Source of the DNA: an uncultured Spirochaetales bacterium
GTDB taxonomy: Bacteria > Spirochaetota > Spirochaetia > Sphaerochaetales > Sphaerochaetaceae
Direction: 5' to 3'
DNA: 8,376 bases
NCBI GenBank assembly: GCA_945947045.1
Contig: CAMEXG010000085.1
Location: forward strand, 1 to 8,376
Position 1 is the stretch's first letter. Every line of letters starts with the position of its first letter. The translations under genes and the position numbers were made by a program. Shown piece after piece: positions 6,463 to 8,376 of the stretch. The notes under the pieces are model-generated. The model had not been told where the DNA came from and made no database searches. It saw nothing but the letters and a program-made list of their open reading frames with translations.

Positions 6463-6488
6463 TACAAAACTTTCGTTTTTCTTGATGT
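6431..6488 (-). ncRNA. Candidate short RNA or attenuator leader (about 55 nt)
   Basis: A consensus promoter (6493-6521) and a terminator (6431-6462) on the same strand bound a unit with no start codon plus ribosome site inside. The predicted RNA begins near 6488-6486, carries a small 5-bp stem with a GAAA loop (AAAAC GAAA GTTTT, 6479-6466) and ends with the terminator stem. It could be a free small RNA, perhaps linked to the adjacent HEPN abortive-infection gene, or a leader whose terminator is conditionally overridden to express the maturase. It matches no riboswitch class that I recognise. Confidence 0.4.
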
Positions 6489-6492
6489 CTAT

Positions 6493-6521
6493 ATTATATG
6501 CAAGCCATAGGCCGAAGTCAA
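6493..6521 (-). promoter_or_regulatory. Near-consensus promoter downstream of the abi gene
   Basis: On the minus strand TTGACT (6521-6516) and TATAAT (6498-6493) are separated by exactly 17 bp, with a TG dinucleotide 1 nt upstream of the -10. This is one of the best promoter matches in the window. The predicted start is near 6487, about 80 nt before the maturase ATG. Confidence 0.75.
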
Positions 6522-6559
6522 GATTTTTTGGGATCCTAGCAAAAATAAACTTTGCGAGG

Positions 6560-7561
6560 TTATTTAAGGACAGACTCCATTTTCTTGAAGAAATCATAGG
6601 TTGAAGTGAGAAGCTGGTTCTTCTGGAAATAGCTCTTGTTGGCCAGCATTCTACCATCAATCAGATTGTGGAGTTCCTGTATTCTTTGGCTTCGAGTATT
6701 ATGACTCTGAACCACAATATCATACACATAGAAGAGATGTACAATTTGATTGATTCGTGGATTTGAAAGCTTCTTTGCTCTTGCACCAGAGTTAACTCCC
6801 GCAGATTGAACGAAGTTGGTAATATATCGAGGCGAAACAGAAGTTCCCTTCTTTGCCGTTGTCGCATTGTTTACTGGACGAAGATCGTTGATGATTGCAT
6901 TTCCATGAGCGCAGGCATTACGGAGCTGTCTGACACGATCAAGACTCTGCAGGTCAACAGGTGGGATCCATCCTGTTTTTGCTGAGTAATATTCAACTAA
7001 TTCTTTGAGATCCCCAAATGATCCAAGTTCCACAAAAGCCCAAATCGGCATCTCTTCCGAGTAGCGGTCAATAAGTCCTTCGCAATATGGATTATGCTTA
7101 TTCTGATTGATTTTCTGAGAAAATTGTCCGTTTCTCTTGGCCATTGTCTTAGATTTTTCAGAAATAGACTGGATATCATCTGCGAGCAAATAGCCTTCAA
7201 TTATTTTATATCCATCCTCATCGCCGACAGTATCCATTCTATCTTCGACTGCTTTGATGAGAGCTACTTTCATGAAGTGTTCTACATCTAAAGTCATCTG
7301 CAAAAGAAGATGTCGAATCTCGGTATCAAGACGAGCAAGTTCAATCAGATGGGCGAATTCAAGGTTTTCATATTTACCAGCATTAGGACCGGTTGTGGTT
7401 TTGGTATAGTTTTTTCTGTATGATGTCAGTTTGAAATAGTTGTTATGCATATCAAGATGCAGTTTGGCATCTGCTTCAGAAATAATAGAGAAGGCGACAC
7501 CTTTATTCTTCATATGCGTAATTAACTGATCAACTGTTTTCATTTGCTTTTTCACTGCCAT
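6560..7561 (-). CDS. Abi_2 family (AbiD/AbiF-type) abortive infection protein with HEPN motif
   Basis: This 333-residue protein matches the layout of the Abi_2 family. The N-terminal block (QLITHMKNKGVAF with a downstream YFKLTSYRKNY, about 12-52) is typical. The conserved middle (LIELARLDTEIRHLLL, 72-87, and the DVEHFMK helix) follows. The HEPN ribonuclease signature LRNACAHGN (213-221) gives R214-x4-H219. Such proteins act as RNA-cleaving toxins that stop growth after phage infection. Abi_2 HEPN domains have been proposed as relatives of those in Cas13; I rely on memory for that. The start has GAGGTGA 3 nt upstream and a matching promoter. No partner antitoxin ORF is adjacent on the same strand. 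The nearest same-strand element is the short promoter-terminator unit at 6431-6521. Confidence 0.88.
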   Translation of the reverse strand: MAVKKQMKTVDQLITHMKNKGVAFSIISEADAKLHLDMHNNYFKLTSYRKNYTKTTTGPNAGKYENLEFAHLIELARLDTEIRHLLLQMTLDVEHFMKVALIKAVEDRMDTVGDEDGYKIIEGYLLADDIQSISEKSKTMAKRNGQFSQKINQNKHNPYCEGLIDRYSEEMPIWAFVELGSFGDLKELVEYYSAKTGWIPPVDLQSLDRVRQLRNACAHGNAIINDLRPVNNATTAKKGTSVSPRYITNFVQSAGVNSGARAKKLSNPRINQIVHLFYVYDIVVQSHNTRSQRIQELHNLIDGRMLANKSYFQKNQLLTSTYDFFKKMESVLK

Positions 7562-7594
7562 CGGTCACCTCGAATCCTTTTTATCTATCGTATT

Positions 7595-7623
7595 ATTATA
7601 TTCCTGAGGTTACGAGTTTTCAA
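7595..7623 (-). promoter_or_regulatory. Promoter of the abi gene
   Basis: On the minus strand TTGAAA (7623-7618) and TATAAT (7600-7595) are separated by 17 bp. The start point would be near 7588, giving a leader of about 27 nt that carries GAGGTGA before the ATG. An imperfect inverted repeat, GTCACCTC at 7564-7571 and GAGGTTAC at 7606-7613 (7 of 8), flanks the -10 box and might be an operator. Confidence 0.7.
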
Positions 7624-7698
7624 TGATTATAAGAATTATGTCGAAAAGCCTGGACTCCATTAGACGGTAAAATCGCGGACGACTTATACGATAATCCC

Positions 7699-7707
7699 TG
7701 CTATACT
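7699..7707 (+). promoter_or_regulatory. Possible extended -10 promoter before the phage-type fragment
   Basis: TGCTATACT fits an extended -10 element (TGnTATAAT-like). I see no good -35 box at the proper distance, which is usual for extended -10 promoters. Transcription would start near 7714 and run through the two hairpins at 7724-7793. Confidence 0.35.
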
Positions 7708-7723
7708 AATATCATCGAAATAG

Positions 7724-7755
7724 GCTCTGGAGGAGAAATCTTCCGGAGCTTTCTT
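7724..7755 (+). terminator. First leader hairpin with T-rich tail
   Basis: An 11-bp stem (7724-7734 with 7739-7749, two G-T pairs) encloses a GAAA tetraloop and is followed by TTTCTTTAT. The 5' arm includes GGAGGAG. It resembles a weak terminator or an attenuator arm. Confidence 0.55.
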
Positions 7756-7759
7756 TATG

Positions 7760-7793
7760 GTCTCATGAGTAGTGCTCATGGGACTTTTTATTT
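7760..7793 (+). terminator. Second leader hairpin, strong terminator, directly before a ribosome site
   Basis: A 10-bp stem (GTCTCATGAG, 7760-7769, with CTCATGGGAC, 7775-7784, one G-T pair) and a 5-nt loop precede TTTTTATTT (7785-7793). The Shine-Dalgarno GGAGG (7794-7798) of the next ORF begins immediately after the T run. No plus-strand gene lies upstream closer than 5.5 kb, so this terminator seems to serve the leader itself. Confidence 0.65.
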
Positions 7794-7809
7794 GGAGGTG
7801 GTGCTGGAA

Positions 7810-8016
7810 ATGTCATATCGAAAAGTGAATTATCTCGAACTGTGCTGGTACATCATGAAAGCGTGGATGCGTCATAAGCATCATCCGGGAAAGGAGAAGA
7901 AATGCCAAGAAAACCAAAACGAGGCTGTGCCTATCCAGGATGTCCACGACTTACCGAAGGACAGTACTGCGAAGAGCACAAAAAATACTAAGAGCATAAA
8001 TCAGACAGGGAGGTGA
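7810..8016 (+). CDS. Small phage-type ORF, unrecognised function
   Basis: I choose the ATG at 7810 because GGAGG at 7794-7798 precedes it; the in-frame ATG at 7765 lies inside the terminator hairpin and has no ribosome site. The product is 68 residues. The first 30 or so (MSYRKVNYLELCWYIMKAW and a His/Lys-rich tail) look like the short basic protein that, from memory, precedes HNH endonuclease genes in Firmicute prophages. The remainder is read in a different frame over the HNH stub and is Lys/Thr/Asn-rich without structure, so the natural end of this gene may have been lost or altered. Confidence in a real gene start is moderate; function is unknown. Confidence 0.5.
   Translation: MSYRKVNYLELCWYIMKAWMRHKHHPGKEKKCQENQNEAVPIQDVHDLPKDSTAKSTKNTKSINQTGR
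7902..7991 (+). pseudogene. N-terminal stub of a phage-type HNH endonuclease
   Basis: ATG 7902 has AAGGAG 5 nt upstream and opens a 29-codon frame beginning MPRKPKRGCAYPGCPRLTEG, then QYCEEHKKY and TAA. This closely resembles the start of the HNH endonucleases found next to terminase genes in tailed phages, with C9, C14, C23 and H26 forming the N-terminal zinc-binding group. Full proteins run to about 100-130 residues with an HNH core, none of which follows here in any frame. The frame after the stop is open but unlike the family. The stub overlaps the 68-residue ORF in another frame. Truncation is most simply explained by arrival of the IS3-type element that follows. Confidence 0.6.
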
Positions 8017-8037
8017 AAATAATCCGAATAGAAGCTA

Positions 8038-8062
8038 CCATATCAAAGGAGAAAAGATATGG
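8038..8062 (+). promoter_or_regulatory. Hairpin enclosing the transposase ribosome site and start codon
   Basis: A perfect 7-bp inverted repeat, CCATATC (8038-8044) and GATATGG (8056-8062), flanks an 11-nt loop that holds the Shine-Dalgarno GGAG (8048-8051). The 3' arm contains the OrfA start codon (8059-8061). Folding would hide the start site, a common way for insertion sequences to limit transposase translation from outside transcripts. Confidence 0.55.
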
Positions 8063-8355
8063 GCAGGAACAAGAAAACCTACACGGATGAGTTCAAGAAG
8101 AAATGCATTCAGGAACTGATGGAAGGAAAGTCAGCCAGTGAGGTGTGTGCGGACAACAGTATATCCCCGAGCACGCTTTCTGACTGGAAGAAGGCTATTC
8201 TTGAGAATGGTTTCGGCAGCAAGGAGCTGAAGATAGCACAGAAACTCCAGCAGGAGACAGAGGCACGGCTGGAAGCGGCTAAGCTTTTAATCTGGAAGAA
8301 GGAACTCGAGATTGAGCTGCTAAAAACTAAGATGTCCTCAGCTGTAAAGGAATGA
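8059..8355 (+). CDS. IS3-type transposase OrfA (HTH subunit)
   Basis: This 98-residue protein has the HTH_Tnp_1 fold of IS3-family OrfA. A basic start (MGRNKKTYTDEFKKKCIQ) leads to the helix-turn-helix (EGKSASEVCADNSISPSTLSDWKK, about 22-45), then a Lys/Glu/Leu-rich coiled coil (57-93) for multimerisation. It binds the element's ends; the DDE catalytic part is OrfB, which should lie beyond base 8376. The TGA stop (8353-8355) overlaps an ATG, but that frame closes after six codons, so OrfB is reached some other way, through a later start or a frameshift. The element's left end must lie between about 7990 and 8037, but I cannot define its terminal repeat. Confidence 0.85.
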   Translation: MGRNKKTYTDEFKKKCIQELMEGKSASEVCADNSISPSTLSDWKKAILENGFGSKELKIAQKLQQETEARLEAAKLLIWKKELEIELLKTKMSSAVKE

Positions 8356-8376
8356 TGCTATTCTGTTCGTGACGGC

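Noticed and set aside
7765..7809. Upstream ATG for the small phage-type ORF
   Set aside because: It lies inside the terminator stem and lacks a ribosome site; the ATG at 7810 follows GGAGG.
8352..8372. OrfB start overlapping the OrfA stop (ATGA)
   Set aside because: That frame meets TGA at 8370-8372 after six codons, so it cannot be the OrfB reading frame as sequenced.

Overview
This window looks like the chromosome of an anaerobic, probably host-associated bacterium. The thymidylate synthase and dihydrofolate reductase are of the type I associate with Clostridia, and there is an anaerobic (oxygen-sensitive) sulfatase-maturating radical SAM enzyme. Shine-Dalgarno sites are strong and several promoters fit the sigma-70/sigma-A consensus closely. 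I cannot fix the genus. A clostridial Firmicute, or a gut spirochaete with Firmicute-like genes, would both fit.

Layout. (1) 1-822: AT-rich left flank. It holds the in-frame tail of a gene cut by the window edge, an array of three 33-bp repeats (177-265), a probable decayed reading frame on the minus strand (363-566), and a second array of four 33-bp repeats (674-787) that runs into a consensus promoter. (2) 823-2178 (+): an AAA+ ATPase of the DUF4143 family, AT-rich and probably acquired, expressed from that promoter. (3) 2205-5201 (-): a tightly packed block of metallophosphoesterase, ParB-like protein, thyA and folA with 4-10 nt junctions, its own promoter at 5220-5249 and a terminator hairpin at 2205-2224. 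ThyA and FolA form the dTMP/tetrahydrofolate cycle. The two upstream genes are co-transcribed partners of unknown role. (4) 5267-6406 (-): anSME-type sulfatase maturase. (5) 6432-6521 (-): a compact promoter/hairpin/terminator unit with no obvious gene inside, between the maturase and an abortive-infection gene. (6) 6560-7561 (-): an Abi_2 (AbiD/AbiF-type) protein with a HEPN RNase motif and its own consensus promoter. (7) 7699-8376 (+): mobile remnants, namely a leader with two consecutive hairpins, a small phage-type ORF, the N-terminal stub of an HNH endonuclease, and an IS3-type OrfA cut off from OrfB by the window edge.

The core metabolic block is therefore flanked by accessory DNA on both sides. 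The two best candidates for undescribed biology are the exactly 33-bp-phased repeats in front of the DUF4143 ATPase, where the last copy supplies the -35 box, and the promoter-terminator unit beside the HEPN abortive-infection gene, which could make a short structured RNA of about 55 nt or act as an attenuator for the maturase.
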